Positions 7,715 through 16,294 of a DNA stretch of 30,639 nucleotides are shown one piece after another. Source of the stretch: UBA3537 sp038106885 (GTDB lineage Bacteria > Bacteroidota > Bacteroidia > Flavobacteriales > Flavobacteriaceae); NCBI GenBank assembly GCA_038106885.1, contig JAYNFX010000015.1, forward strand, positions 1 to 30,639, written 5' to 3'. Under the pieces are notes generated by a model. The model searched no databases. It saw only the letters and a program-made list of their open reading frames with translations, and was not told the DNA's origin. The position numbers and the translations under genes are program-made. Each line of letters starts with the position of its first letter. The stretch's first letter is position 1.

Positions 7715-9125
7715 AAATGTTTCAGCATGTGCAGTGTTTTTTATACTAGCGTTTGCACCAGTAAACTCTCAAGAAATAATTGAAGAAAATACTAATGATA
7801 ATTTTATTGAAAAAACTGTTGATTCGACTAGTCTTGTTAAAGTTGACGGTGTAGCAGCAGTTGTTGGTGATTTTGTAATATTAGAATCAGATATCGATAA
7901 ACAGTTTGCTCAATTAGAAGCAAGTGGTATCTCCACTAAAGATATAACTCGTTGTCAACTTTTTGGTAAATTAATGGAAGATAAACTATATGTTCACCAC
8001 GCTATTCAAGATAGTATTGAAGTTAATGATATTGAAATTAGATCATATGTTGATCAACAATTAGAGGCTTTTGCAGAACAAATAGGATCAATGGAAAAGC
8101 TTATTTCTTATTATAACAAGTCATCTGAACAAGACCTTAGAGATGAAATGTATGAAGTAAATAAAAATGGTCAACTTGCCTCAAAAATGCAGCAAAAAGT
8201 TGTTGAGGAAATTGAAGTTACACCTGATGAAGTGAGACAGTTCTTCAATAAAATTCCAGAAAATGAGCGGCCTTTTTTTGGGACTGAACTTAGAGTTGCT
8301 CAAATAGTTATTATTCCAGAAACTACTGAAAAAGAAGTGAATAAGGTTTTAAAGCGTTTGAGAGAATTTAAAGCTGATGTTATTGAAAACGGAAGTAGTT
8401 TTACAACAAAGGCAGTATTGTATAGCGAAGACCCAGGCTCTAAAAGAACTGGAGGTAAATACACTTTAAATAAAAAGCGTCCAAGGATGACAAAAGAATT
8501 TAGAGAAGTAGCATTTGCACTAGATGAGGGTGATATTTCTGAGCCATTTAAAACTGACTTTGGTTATCATATTATTTATTTAGAAAAAATTAGAGGTCAA
8601 GAATATGACATAAGACATATTTTATTAAAACCTAAGTTAACAAAAGATGCTATAAAAACTGCTAGAGAGAAATTGCAACAGATACGTGATAGAATAGTTG
8701 ATGGTTCAATTTCATTTAAAGATGCTGCATTAGAAGCAAGTGATGAGGAGGAAACTAAATATGATGGTGGACAATTAAGAAATCCTGAAACTCAAGATTA
8801 TAATTTTGAACTTACTAAAATGGACCCTGAATTATATTCACAGATTGAGAGTTTGAAAGATAATCAAGTTAGTCCAGTTTATCAAGACGAAGACCGAGCA
8901 AACCCAATAAAATTTAAAATTTTAACAGTAACACAGAGGACAAATGAGCATGAAGCTGATTTTGCAAAAGACTATTTAAAAATTAAAGAACTTGCCCTTC
9001 AAGAAAAACAATTGATCGAAATTACGGAATGGCAAGAGGAAAAAATAATGGATACCTACATTAAAATAAATGGAGATCTAAGAGATTGTGATTTTAAAAG
9101 TAATTGGTTTAAAGTTAAAAAGTAA
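7674..9125 (+). CDS. surA: SurA-like periplasmic peptidyl-prolyl isomerase / chaperone
   Basis: Probably escorts unfolded outer-membrane proteins through the periplasm. The 483-residue frame has a hydrophobic signal segment (VSACAVFFILAFAPVNSQ, about 16-33) and a SurA N-terminal chaperone region opening with KVDGVAAVVGDFVILESDID at 56-75. Two parvulin domains follow, at about 205-305 (ELRVAQIVI to FGYHIIYLEK) and 309-420 (QEYDIRHILLKP onward). The start is uncertain: ATGs at 7674 and 7677 overlap the previous gene by 41 and 38 bases, while a TTG at 7698 would give a shorter, more typical signal peptide starting MKYTIK. It lies in line with the two other isomerase-family genes and six bases before moxR. 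The name is by similarity of domain order. Confidence 0.87.
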   Translation: MMPLKIKNLKYTIKNVSACAVFFILAFAPVNSQEIIEENTNDNFIEKTVDSTSLVKVDGVAAVVGDFVILESDIDKQFAQLEASGISTKDITRCQLFGKLMEDKLYVHHAIQDSIEVNDIEIRSYVDQQLEAFAEQIGSMEKLISYYNKSSEQDLRDEMYEVNKNGQLASKMQQKVVEEIEVTPDEVRQFFNKIPENERPFFGTELRVAQIVIIPETTEKEVNKVLKRLREFKADVIENGSSFTTKAVLYSEDPGSKRTGGKYTLNKKRPRMTKEFREVAFALDEGDISEPFKTDFGYHIIYLEKIRGQEYDIRHILLKPKLTKDAIKTAREKLQQIRDRIVDGSISFKDAALEASDEEETKYDGGQLRNPETQDYNFELTKMDPELYSQIESLKDNQVSPVYQDEDRANPIKFKILTVTQRTNEHEADFAKDYLKIKELALQEKQLIEITEWQEEKIMDTYIKINGDLRDCDFKSNWFKVKK

Positions 9126-9131
9126 TAGTTT

Positions 9132-10085
9132 ATGTCAGATGTTAAAGATATAAATGAATTTCGCAACAAATATCATGAGCTAAAGAGTGAAATTGCGAAA
9201 GTTATAGTTGGTCAAGAATTTGTTATTAACCAAATATTAATCTCTATTTTTTCTGGTGGACATGTTTTATTAATTGGAGTACCTGGTTTAGCAAAAACAC
9301 TTATCGTAAATACTATTTCAAGAGCATTAGGATTGAACTTTAGTAGAATTCAGTTTACGCCTGATTTGATGCCCTCAGATATTTTAGGAAGTGAGATTTT
9401 GGACAACGATAGAAATTTTAAATTCATAAAAGGACCAGTTTTTTCTAATATAGTATTAGCAGATGAGATTAACAGAACACCTCCAAAAACTCAATCTGCT
9501 CTTTTAGAAGCTATGCAAGAATATTCCGTAACAGTTGCTGGGCAAAATTACCAATTGTCTAAACCTTATTTTGTACTTGCTACACAAAATCCCATTGAAC
9601 AAGAAGGTACTTATCCTCTCCCTGAGGCGCAATTGGACAGATTTATGTTTTCATTAAATTTGAATTACCCGTCTTTTGAAGAAGAGGTAAAGGTGGTAAA
9701 TCAAACAACTTCAATACAAAATCATGAATCAAAAATAATTTTTGATTCTGAAAGTATTTTAAGATTTCAAACTTTAATTCGCAAAATTCCAGTAGTAGAT
9801 AATGTAATTAATTATGCAGTTTCTCTATCCAGTAAATCACGACCAACAGATAATAATGCATCTGAATTAATTAAAAATTATGTTTCTTGGGGAGCTGGCC
9901 CAAGAGCTTCACAAAATTTAATTTTAGCAGCAAAAACTAATGCTGTTTTCAACGGTAAATTTACCCCTGATATTGAAGATGTTCAAGCTGTAGCTAAAAG
10001 TGTTTTACGACATAGAATTATTAAAAATTATAAAGCTGAAGCAGAAAACATTACAATAGATTCTATTATTGAAAGTTTATATTAA
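9132..10085 (+). CDS. MoxR-family AAA+ ATPase
   Basis: A 317-residue cytoplasmic AAA+ ATPase of the MoxR clade, whose members usually act as chaperones in assembling metalloenzymes or envelope complexes. Walker A is GVPGLAKT at residues 49-56. The region ADEINRTPPKTQSALLEAMQ holds Walker B, sensor 1 is ATQNPIEQEGTYPLPEAQLD with the arginine-finger segment RF after it, and the C-terminal lid begins near residue 230. Most moxR genes are followed by a DUF58/VWA-domain gene, their typical partner; none follows here, since aconitase is next. It starts six bases after the SurA-like gene, so it is probably the last gene of that operon. Confidence 0.9.
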   Translation: MSDVKDINEFRNKYHELKSEIAKVIVGQEFVINQILISIFSGGHVLLIGVPGLAKTLIVNTISRALGLNFSRIQFTPDLMPSDILGSEILDNDRNFKFIKGPVFSNIVLADEINRTPPKTQSALLEAMQEYSVTVAGQNYQLSKPYFVLATQNPIEQEGTYPLPEAQLDRFMFSLNLNYPSFEEEVKVVNQTTSIQNHESKIIFDSESILRFQTLIRKIPVVDNVINYAVSLSSKSRPTDNNASELIKNYVSWGAGPRASQNLILAAKTNAVFNGKFTPDIEDVQAVAKSVLRHRIIKNYKAEAENITIDSIIESLY

Positions 10086-10126
10086 TTTAATTCCTTCAAT
10101 TGCTTAGTTCATTTTTTATAAATTCG

Positions 10127-10140
10127 TACATTTACCTTCG
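10127..10140 (+). promoter_or_regulatory. Possible promoter of the aconitase gene
   Basis: Two overlapping near-matches to TAnnTTTG, TACATTTA (10127-10134) and TACCTTCG (10133-10140), each with one mismatch, lie 17-30 bases before the ATG at 10157. The nearest TTG (10100-10102) is 24 or 30 bases upstream, longer than usual. The assignment is tentative. Confidence 0.3.
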
Positions 10141-10156
10141 TTAAAATTTTTTATTC

Positions 10157-12421
10157 ATGGCTTTCGATATTGATATCATAAAAAAAGTGTATAATCAAAT
10201 GCAACAGCGCATTGATAATGCCAGAGAAGTAGTTGGTCACCCTTTGACACTTTCAGAAAAAATTCTATACAATCATTTATGGAATTCTGATATTACTAAA
10301 GCTTTTGTCAGAGGAGAAGATTATGTTGATTTTGCACCTGATAGAATTGCTTGTCAGGATGCAACTGCTCAAATGGCTTTATTACAATTTATGCAGGCTG
10401 GTAAAAAGAAGGTTGCAGTACCCACGACGGTCCATTGTGATCACTTAATTCAAGCTAGGCTTGGCGCTACTAAAGATTTACAATCCGCTTTGAATAATAG
10501 TAATGAGGTTTTTAATTTTTTGGAATCGGTATCCAATAAGTATGGAATTGGTTTTTGGAAACCTGGCGCTGGAATTATTCATCAGGTTGTACTAGAAAAT
10601 TATGCTTTCCCTGGCGGCATGATGATTGGTACAGACTCACACACTGTTAACGCTGGTGGTCTAGGAATGGTCGCTATTGGAGTTGGCGGGGCAGATGCTG
10701 TTGATGTGATGGCGGGAATGCCTTGGGAATTAAAATTTCCAAAATTAATTGGTGTTAAGCTTGTTGGTAAATTATCTGGTTGGACTGCTCCCAAGGATGT
10801 CATACTTAAAGTTGCCGGTATTTTGACGGCCAAAGGAGGTACAGGTGCAATTGTTGAATATTTTGGTCCTGGTGCAGAATCTATGTCATGCACAGGTAAA
10901 GGGACCATATGTAATATGGGTGCTGAAATTGGTGCTACAACTTCAACATTTGGATATGATGACTCCATGGAAAGATATTTGCGTGCAACTGGTAGAAATG
11001 ATGTTGCAGATGCCGCAAATCAGGTAAAAAAATATTTAACAGCTGATCCTGAGGTTTATCAAAATCCTGAAAAATATTTTGATGAATTAATAGAAATAAA
11101 TTTATCTGAGTTAATGCCTCACCTCAATGGTCCATTTACTCCAGATTTAGCAACCCCTGTTGGAACTATGACTGACAAAGCTAAATCAAACGATTGGCCT
11201 CTCAAAGTTGAATGGGGTCTTATTGGTTCCTGTACAAATTCATCATATGAAGATCTTTCTAGAGCAGCATCTATTGCTCAACAAGCTCTTGACAAAGGAT
11301 TAAATACAAAAGCAGAATTTGGAATAAACCCTGGATCAGAACAAGTTAGGTTTACAGCAGAAAGAGACGGTATTTTAGACGTGTTTCAAAAATTAAATGC
11401 TAAAATATTTACTAATGCATGTGGGCCGTGTATAGGTCAGTGGGCTAGATATGAAGATCCAAAGAATGCACCAAAAAATAGTATTGTCCATTCATTTAAT
11501 AGAAACTTTGCAAAACGTGCTGACGGAAACCCAAATACACATGCTTTTGTAGCGTCACCTGAAATGGTAGCAGCTATTGCTATCTCTGGAAGATTAGATT
11601 TCAATCCAATTACAGATTCATTAACAAATAAAGATGGACTTTCTGTTAAATTAGATGAACCGACAGGATTTGAACTTCCAATTAAAGGATTCGATGTAAA
11701 AGATGCTGGCTATTTAGCTCCTCTTGAAGATGGTTCTAAAGTTGATGTTGTTGTTAATCTTGATTCTGAACGATTACAATTACTGACACCTTTTACACCT
11801 ATAGGTAATGAAATTAAAGGAGCTAAATTATTAATCAAAGCTCACGGTAAATGTACCACTGATCATATTTCAATGGCTGGTCCCTGGCTACGCTATAGAG
11901 GGCATTTAGACAATATTTCGAATAACTGTTTGATCGGTGCTGTAAATTCATTTAACATGAAAACTAATTTTGTTAAAAATCAATTAACAGGAGATTATGA
12001 TGCAGTTCCAAAAACTCAGCGTGATTATAAATCGGCAGGTATTTACACAGTTGTCGTAGGTGATCACAACTATGGTGAAGGTTCTTCAAGAGAGCACGCT
12101 GCAATGGAACCCAGACATTTAGGGGTAGCGGCTGTTATCGTAAAATCATTTGCACGAATACATGAAACAAACTTAAAGAAACAAGGAATGCTGGGGCTAA
12201 CTTTTGCTAATGAGTCTGATTATGATATTATTCAAGAAGATGATACTTTCAACTTTTTGGATTTGGACCAATTTGCTCCTAATAACCCACTAAGCATTGA
12301 AGTTGTACATTCAGATGGTTCTAAAGATATTATTTCTGTTAATCACACTTACAATTATTCTCAAATAGAATGGTTTTATGAAGGTTCTGCACTTAATTTG
12401 ATCAAAAAGCAGAATGCATAA
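10157..12421 (+). CDS. Aconitate hydratase
   Basis: Interconverts citrate and isocitrate in the TCA cycle using a 4Fe-4S cluster. The 754-residue length and the opening MAFDIDIIKKVYNQMQQRI fit the mitochondrial-like aconitase of Bacteroidota rather than E. coli AcnA (about 890) or AcnB (about 865). Substrate-site sequences GTDSHTVNAGGLGM (158-171) are intact. The three cluster cysteines are in GSCTNSSYED (Cys359) and NACGPCIGQW (Cys422 and Cys425). The C-terminal swivel domain carries GEGSSREHAAMEPRHLG. It is monocistronic, starting 71 bases after moxR and closed by a strong bidirectional terminator at 12436-12465. Confidence 0.95.
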   Translation: MAFDIDIIKKVYNQMQQRIDNAREVVGHPLTLSEKILYNHLWNSDITKAFVRGEDYVDFAPDRIACQDATAQMALLQFMQAGKKKVAVPTTVHCDHLIQARLGATKDLQSALNNSNEVFNFLESVSNKYGIGFWKPGAGIIHQVVLENYAFPGGMMIGTDSHTVNAGGLGMVAIGVGGADAVDVMAGMPWELKFPKLIGVKLVGKLSGWTAPKDVILKVAGILTAKGGTGAIVEYFGPGAESMSCTGKGTICNMGAEIGATTSTFGYDDSMERYLRATGRNDVADAANQVKKYLTADPEVYQNPEKYFDELIEINLSELMPHLNGPFTPDLATPVGTMTDKAKSNDWPLKVEWGLIGSCTNSSYEDLSRAASIAQQALDKGLNTKAEFGINPGSEQVRFTAERDGILDVFQKLNAKIFTNACGPCIGQWARYEDPKNAPKNSIVHSFNRNFAKRADGNPNTHAFVASPEMVAAIAISGRLDFNPITDSLTNKDGLSVKLDEPTGFELPIKGFDVKDAGYLAPLEDGSKVDVVVNLDSERLQLLTPFTPIGNEIKGAKLLIKAHGKCTTDHISMAGPWLRYRGHLDNISNNCLIGAVNSFNMKTNFVKNQLTGDYDAVPKTQRDYKSAGIYTVVVGDHNYGEGSSREHAAMEPRHLGVAAVIVKSFARIHETNLKKQGMLGLTFANESDYDIIQEDDTFNFLDLDQFAPNNPLSIEVVHSDGSKDIISVNHTYNYSQIEWFYEGSALNLIKKQNA

Positions 12422-12435
12422 CACTAACAATTTTA

Positions 12436-12465
12436 AAAAAAACGCCTTTAATTTGGCGTTTTTTT
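12436..12465. terminator. Bidirectional intrinsic terminator between aconitase and the carotenoid operon
   Basis: AAAAAAACGCC (12436-12446) pairs perfectly with GGCGTTTTTTT (12455-12465) around an 8-base loop. A run of T follows the stem on each strand, so it can stop transcription from both converging units. The minus-strand cyclase gene stops at 12468, directly beside it. Confidence 0.88.
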
Positions 12466-12467
12466 AA

Positions 12468-13163
12468 TCATATATGTTTGTTTTTTCTTTTTGATAAAAA
12501 TTCAAAAAGGAACAAATTTAACAAGATCATAGAGTAAGCATATATACTATCTTCAACAGGGATAGTTCCCATACGTAAGCCCAGATTCTCATTATTATTG
12601 TACCAAACGACTTGGCTTTCTATCCAACTACCTGTTAGAATCCCATTAACTACAAAAAAGGGAATAAGTATGAACAAAAATGTGAGGAAAAAATGTTGAA
12701 GTAATTTTATATTATGATTTAATACAATCCAAGTTAAAGGGATAGCTAGAGAGAAATTAACTAAAGTGTACCATTTATCAATATTTAAAGAAACAATAAT
12801 AGTAAGCAGAATAATTAAAGTAAAGGCAATATATTTTGTTGTTTTTTGATTGAGTTTCATCTTTGGAAAATACAGCAAAAGGACATAATGAGTGAAAACA
12901 CAAGCAAACGGAATACAAATAAAGAAAAGCCATTCTTCAAGAGGAAGGCTAAAAATTTTGACTCCTAAAAAGTAATTTGGATTAAATCCCCAAATCCCAT
13001 TTACAGTAAAAATTACATCCCAAGGAATAAAAACTCCCATAGTTAAAATTAGAGATAAAAAAAGCCATTTGAAGCTTTTATGTAATTGAAACCTAGGATG
13101 AAAACTGTACAAAAAAGGGATAGAAATAGAACAAATATTAAGCCACAAATAGAGTGAATTCAC
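12468..13163 (-). CDS. Lycopene beta-cyclase, fused CrtYc/CrtYd (CarRP-like) type
   Basis: Predicted to cyclise lycopene to beta-carotene in the inner membrane. This 231-residue, very hydrophobic protein contains two copies of the small lycopene-cyclase domain found as separate CrtYc and CrtYd subunits in actinobacteria and fused in fungal and flavobacterial enzymes. The repeat landmarks are PLEEW at residues 74-78 and PVED at 202-205, each at the start of a membrane helix. About seven membrane spans can be seen. It is the last gene of the crtI-crtB-crtZ-cyclase operon, beginning 3 bases after crtZ. It is unrelated in sequence to the soluble FAD-dependent CrtY of proteobacteria. Confidence 0.87.
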   Translation of the reverse strand: MNSLYLWLNICSISIPFLYSFHPRFQLHKSFKWLFLSLILTMGVFIPWDVIFTVNGIWGFNPNYFLGVKIFSLPLEEWLFFICIPFACVFTHYVLLLYFPKMKLNQKTTKYIAFTLIILLTIIVSLNIDKWYTLVNFSLAIPLTWIVLNHNIKLLQHFFLTFLFILIPFFVVNGILTGSWIESQVVWYNNNENLGLRMGTIPVEDSIYAYSMILLNLFLFEFLSKRKNKHI

Positions 13164-13166
13164 AAC

Positions 13167-13616
13167 TTATTTTTTAAAATATTTGAAAGGTACTACCAAC
13201 ATGCCAAAGCATTCTCCATCTTTTTTACCTATGTGTTTGTGATGAATCTTGTGAGCTCTTCGAACACCTTTTGCATACCAGTTGTTAGCTTTTCTAAAAA
13301 ACTTAAAGCGTTGATGGATGAAAATGTCATGTACAATAAAATATGTTGCCCCGTATCCCATTATTCCAAGCCCAATTGGGAGTCCAGCCCAAAATCCTTC
13401 ATAACTCCAAAAATAGAAACATATCATACTAACTATTGCGTAGAAAATGAAAAATGCATCATTTCTTTCAAACCAACTGTCATGATCTTTTTTGTGATGG
13501 TCTTTATGTAAGCTCCATAAAAACCCATGCATTACATATTTGTGAGTAAACCAAGCCATAAATTCCATAAAAAAGAATGTTGTTAAAAAAACAATAATCC
13601 AAAGTAATATATCCAT
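13167..13616 (-). CDS. crtZ: Beta-carotene 3-hydroxylase
   Basis: Hydroxylates both rings of beta-carotene, giving zeaxanthin, as a membrane di-iron enzyme. The 149 residues from ATG at 13616 hold the full histidine set of the family: HKYVMH (His25, His30), HKDHH (37, 40, 41), HDIFIH (96, 101) and HKIHH (122, 125, 126). Hydrophobic segments precede and separate them. A TTG at 13622 would add two residues and overlap the end of crtB by 4 bases; the ATG leaves a two-base gap. Either start implies close translational coupling. Confidence 0.92.
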   Translation of the reverse strand: MDILLWIIVFLTTFFFMEFMAWFTHKYVMHGFLWSLHKDHHKKDHDSWFERNDAFFIFYAIVSMICFYFWSYEGFWAGLPIGLGIMGYGATYFIVHDIFIHQRFKFFRKANNWYAKGVRRAHKIHHKHIGKKDGECFGMLVVPFKYFKK

Positions 13617-13618
13617 TC

Positions 13619-14458
13619 TCAAAGTAGGTTTAAGTGATATTTGACAAAACTTCTTGTTAATAATTCTATTTTCTTGTAATTAGGTACTCTAATTCTTGTA
13701 TTTTTTATTTCTAAAGCTGGTGTCTTTTTTAGCTTTTTCAATAATTGACTATAATATCGGTAAGCCATAAATACTCCAAACTTTGCCTCAATGGGAAGTA
13801 ATTTAATTCCTTTTAAACCTTCTGAAAAGTCATTTTCAATATCTATTATGATATTTTGTTTTGAGTTTTCATCTAAATTATCCAAATCTGTGTTTGGAAA
13901 GTAAGTTCTATTTAAATTATCGAAATCAGCTTTAAGATCTCTTAAAAAATTAACTTTCTGAAATGCAGATCCTAATGACATTGCAGAGTTTTTTAATTCA
14001 TCATATTTTTTACGATCCCCTTTAACAAAAACCTTTAAACACATCAGACCCACTACATCAGCAGAACCATAGATGTAGTTTTTGTATTCTTCTTCAGTCT
14101 TGTACTTAGACTTTGATAAATCTAATCGCATAGAATCCATAAAAGAACTTACAAGCTCATGATCAATATCATATTTATGATAAGTATACTGGAATGAATT
14201 TAGTATTGGATTTAAACTAATCTTATTTTTCAAGGAAATTTCAAGATCCTTTTCAAATTTTGAAAATAATTCTTTTTTTGGGTAATCATGAAATGAGTCA
14301 ACAATTTCATCCGCTAATCTTACAAAGCCATAAATATTATATATATCTTGGCGAATACTGCTTGAAAGCATCTTAGTAGCCATTGAAAATGATGTACTAT
14401 ATGTTTTGGTTACAATTTTGCTGCAGTCCTTAGAAACGATGTCGTAAATTGATTTCAT
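13619..14458 (-). CDS. crtB: Phytoene synthase
   Basis: Condenses two geranylgeranyl diphosphates to 15-cis-phytoene, the first committed carotenoid step. The 279 residues are normal for the family. Both aspartate-rich Mg-diphosphate motifs are visible: VRLADEIVD (Asp50 and Asp54) and FLRDLKADFDNLNRTYFP (Asp174 and Asp178). The conserved YIYGSADVVGLM region precedes the second. It lies 26 bases downstream of crtI and its stop codon nearly touches the crtZ start. A squalene-type synthase is less likely given the flanking desaturase, hydroxylase and cyclase genes. Confidence 0.93.
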   Translation of the reverse strand: MKSIYDIVSKDCSKIVTKTYSTSFSMATKMLSSSIRQDIYNIYGFVRLADEIVDSFHDYPKKELFSKFEKDLEISLKNKISLNPILNSFQYTYHKYDIDHELVSSFMDSMRLDLSKSKYKTEEEYKNYIYGSADVVGLMCLKVFVKGDRKKYDELKNSAMSLGSAFQKVNFLRDLKADFDNLNRTYFPNTDLDNLDENSKQNIIIDIENDFSEGLKGIKLLPIEAKFGVFMAYRYYSQLLKKLKKTPALEIKNTRIRVPNYKKIELLTRSFVKYHLNLL

Positions 14459-14484
14459 TTTATTTTTTTTTAATCTAAAAAAGC

Positions 14485-15945
14485 TTAAATCACCTTTTGA
14501 ATAAGTTCAGATGTAAGTTTTCCTGAGATTAGGGACGGTGGGACTCCAGGCCCAGGGACAGTCAATTGTCCAGTGAAATATAAATTTTTTACTTTTTTAC
14601 TTTTTAATTTTGGTCTTAAAAATGCAGTTTGCAACAGAGTATTAGCCATTCCATATGCATTTCCCTTGAACGAATTATAGTCATTTATGAAGTCTTTTAC
14701 TCCAAACGACTCTTTAAATATAATATTATTTTTTACATTTTGCTCAGTTAGGTACTCTAATCTATTAATAATTTTCTCAAAATATTTATCGCGAAGTTCT
14801 TCAGAGTCATTCAATCCAGGAGCTAAAGGGATTAAAAATATAGCAGCTTCTTTACCTTTAGGTGAGCAAGAGTCATCGGTTATGCTTGGAAAGCTGGCAT
14901 AAAATAGTGGTTTTTCGGGCCATTGAGGATTGTCATATATAGTTTCGGCATGTTTATCAAAATCAACATCAAAAAATAAAGTGTGATGATCTACATTTTT
15001 TAATTTTTTATCAAATCCAACATAAAACAAAAGAGATGAGGGAGCAAAGATTTTCTTCTGCCAATAATTTTCAGAGTATTGGCGATATTTTTTTTCTAGT
15101 AACGATTCTGTGTGATGGTAATCAGCTCCACTTAGGACTAAGTCACAACTTTGTTTTTCACCGTTTACAACTATTCCGTTAACAGTTCCATTTTCAACAC
15201 AAATTGAATCAACATTAGAATTAGTGTTGAACTTAACACCTTGTTCTTTTGCCAAATTTTCCATAGCCAATATAACTTGATACATTCCTTTTTTTGGATG
15301 AAATGTTCCTAGTCCAAAATCTGCATAATTCATAAAACTATAAAATGAAGGTGTATCAGAAGGTTTCGCGCCTAAGAAAAGAACAGGGAATTCTAAAATC
15401 TGAGCAAGGCGTTTATTTTTAAATTTCTTTCTTACATCTCTTTTAATAGTGCTAAAAAATTGTCCTACTTTTAAAGCAGTTTTTGTTGTAATTAATTCTA
15501 AAGGTGAAATACCTGGTTTATAAACTAAATCTTTAATTGCTATATCATAGTTGTTTTTAGCTACTTTTATAAATTTTTTTAATTTTTTTGAGCTGCCTTC
15601 TTCTTCTTTTTCAAAAGCGCAGTATATTTTTTCCAAGGTGTTTTCAATTGTTATAAAATCTTTTTTACCGAAGTAAACGCTATATGCAGGATCAAGTTTT
15701 TCAAGCTTATAATAATCAGAAGGTTTTTTACCAAAGTCTTTAAAAAAACGCTCAAATACATCTGGCATCCAATACCATGTTGGTCCAATATCAAATGTAA
15801 ATCCATCTCTTTTAAGTTGTCTTGCTCGCCCACCTATAGTTTGATTTTTTTCAAAAACCTCTACATCTAAACCCGCTTTCGCTAGATACGAAGCAGCTGA
15901 CAATGAAGAAAATCCAGATCCGATTATATTAACTTTTTTACCCAT
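14485..15945 (-). CDS. crtI: Phytoene desaturase (CrtI type)
   Basis: FAD-dependent, membrane-associated desaturase expected to convert phytoene to lycopene. The 486-residue protein begins with a dinucleotide-binding fold (GSGFSSLSAASYLAKAG, then EKNQTIGGRA) and ends with the CrtI signature NLYFTGQLTVPGPGVPPSLI. It is the first gene of the carotenoid operon. No clean TAnnTTTG promoter is visible in the 97 bases between it and tRNA-Leu; the best candidate, TAATTTAG about 15 bases before the ATG, has one mismatch and no TTG at the right distance. The operon could depend partly on read-through from the tRNA promoter, or on an alternative sigma factor. The number of double bonds introduced cannot be read from sequence. 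Confidence 0.93.
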   Translation of the reverse strand: MGKKVNIIGSGFSSLSAASYLAKAGLDVEVFEKNQTIGGRARQLKRDGFTFDIGPTWYWMPDVFERFFKDFGKKPSDYYKLEKLDPAYSVYFGKKDFITIENTLEKIYCAFEKEEEGSSKKLKKFIKVAKNNYDIAIKDLVYKPGISPLELITTKTALKVGQFFSTIKRDVRKKFKNKRLAQILEFPVLFLGAKPSDTPSFYSFMNYADFGLGTFHPKKGMYQVILAMENLAKEQGVKFNTNSNVDSICVENGTVNGIVVNGEKQSCDLVLSGADYHHTESLLEKKYRQYSENYWQKKIFAPSSLLFYVGFDKKLKNVDHHTLFFDVDFDKHAETIYDNPQWPEKPLFYASFPSITDDSCSPKGKEAAIFLIPLAPGLNDSEELRDKYFEKIINRLEYLTEQNVKNNIIFKESFGVKDFINDYNSFKGNAYGMANTLLQTAFLRPKLKSKKVKNLYFTGQLTVPGPGVPPSLISGKLTSELIQKVI

Positions 15946-16042
15946 ACGAGCACTAAATTAATGAAAACACAATTTAGATTGAGTAACTATCTTAATTTTT
16001 ACAAATCTTTAACTAAATATGTTACTTGAAGTGAAAAAAATG

Positions 16043-16127
16043 TGCGCACGAGAAGACTCGAACTTCCACGAGAAAAAATCTCACTAGCCCCTCAAGCTAG
16101 CGCGTCTACCAATTCCGCCACGTGCGC
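16043..16127 (-). tRNA. tRNA-Leu (anticodon GAG)
   Basis: The minus strand folds as an 85-base class II tRNA. The acceptor stem is GCGCACG with CGTGCGC and A as discriminator. The anticodon arm CTAGC-TTGAGGG-GCTAG gives anticodon GAG. The long variable arm is GAGA/TCTC around a T run, and the T arm contains GTTCGAGTC. CCA is not encoded. The gene is second after tRNA-Lys in the same direction. Confidence 0.95.
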
Positions 16128-16138
16128 AATTTAAAAGA

Positions 16139-16166
16139 AAAAAGTTAAGACTGAGCTTAACTTTTT
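16139..16166 (-). terminator. Terminator-like hairpin between the two tRNA genes
   Basis: AAAAAGTTAAG (16139-16149) and CTTAACTTTTT (16156-16166) are perfect 11-bp complements around ACTGAG. Read on the minus strand, it begins two bases after the 3' end of tRNA-Lys and runs into a T-rich stretch before tRNA-Leu. It can terminate or attenuate transcription between the tRNAs, or guide 3' processing of tRNA-Lys. Confidence 0.65.
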
Positions 16167-16167
16167 G

Positions 16168-16240
16168 TGACTTGGCTGGGGCTCGAACCCAGGACCCTCT
16201 CCTTAAAAGGGAGATGCTCTACCAACTGAGCTACCAAGTC
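16168..16240 (-). tRNA. tRNA-Lys (anticodon TTT)
   Basis: 73 bases on the minus strand with acceptor stem GACTTGG/CCAAGTC and discriminator A. The D arm contains AGCTCAGTTGGTAGAGC. The anticodon arm TCTCC-CTTTTAA-GGAGA gives anticodon TTT, and the T arm has GGTTCGAGCCC. CCA is not encoded. It is driven by the promoter at 16265-16294. Confidence 0.96.
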
Positions 16241-16264
16241 TAAATGGTATGCATATTGCGGGTG

Positions 16265-16294
16265 CAAAGATAAAGCCTTTAATTAATAATACAA
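16265..16294 (-). promoter_or_regulatory. Promoter of the tRNA-Lys / tRNA-Leu unit
   Basis: The minus strand reads TTG (16294-16292), 19 bases, then TATCTTTG (16272-16265), an exact Bacteroidota promoter with ideal spacing. The downstream GCACCC is common at strong stable-RNA promoters of the group. Transcription would begin about 20 bases before tRNA-Lys. Confidence 0.8.

Noticed and set aside
10600..11027. Reading frames on the opposite strand and in another frame within the aconitase gene
   Set aside because: They lie wholly within a highly conserved gene and encode low-complexity, family-less sequence; shadows of the real frame.
12468..15945. Carotenoid genes as part of a proteorhodopsin/retinal system
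   Set aside because: No rhodopsin or beta-carotene dioxygenase (blh) gene lies in the window; presence elsewhere cannot be judged.
16043..16240. tRNA genes as an integration site for a genomic island
   Set aside because: No integrase, no repeated tRNA 3' end and no change in base composition on either side; the neighbours are core genes.
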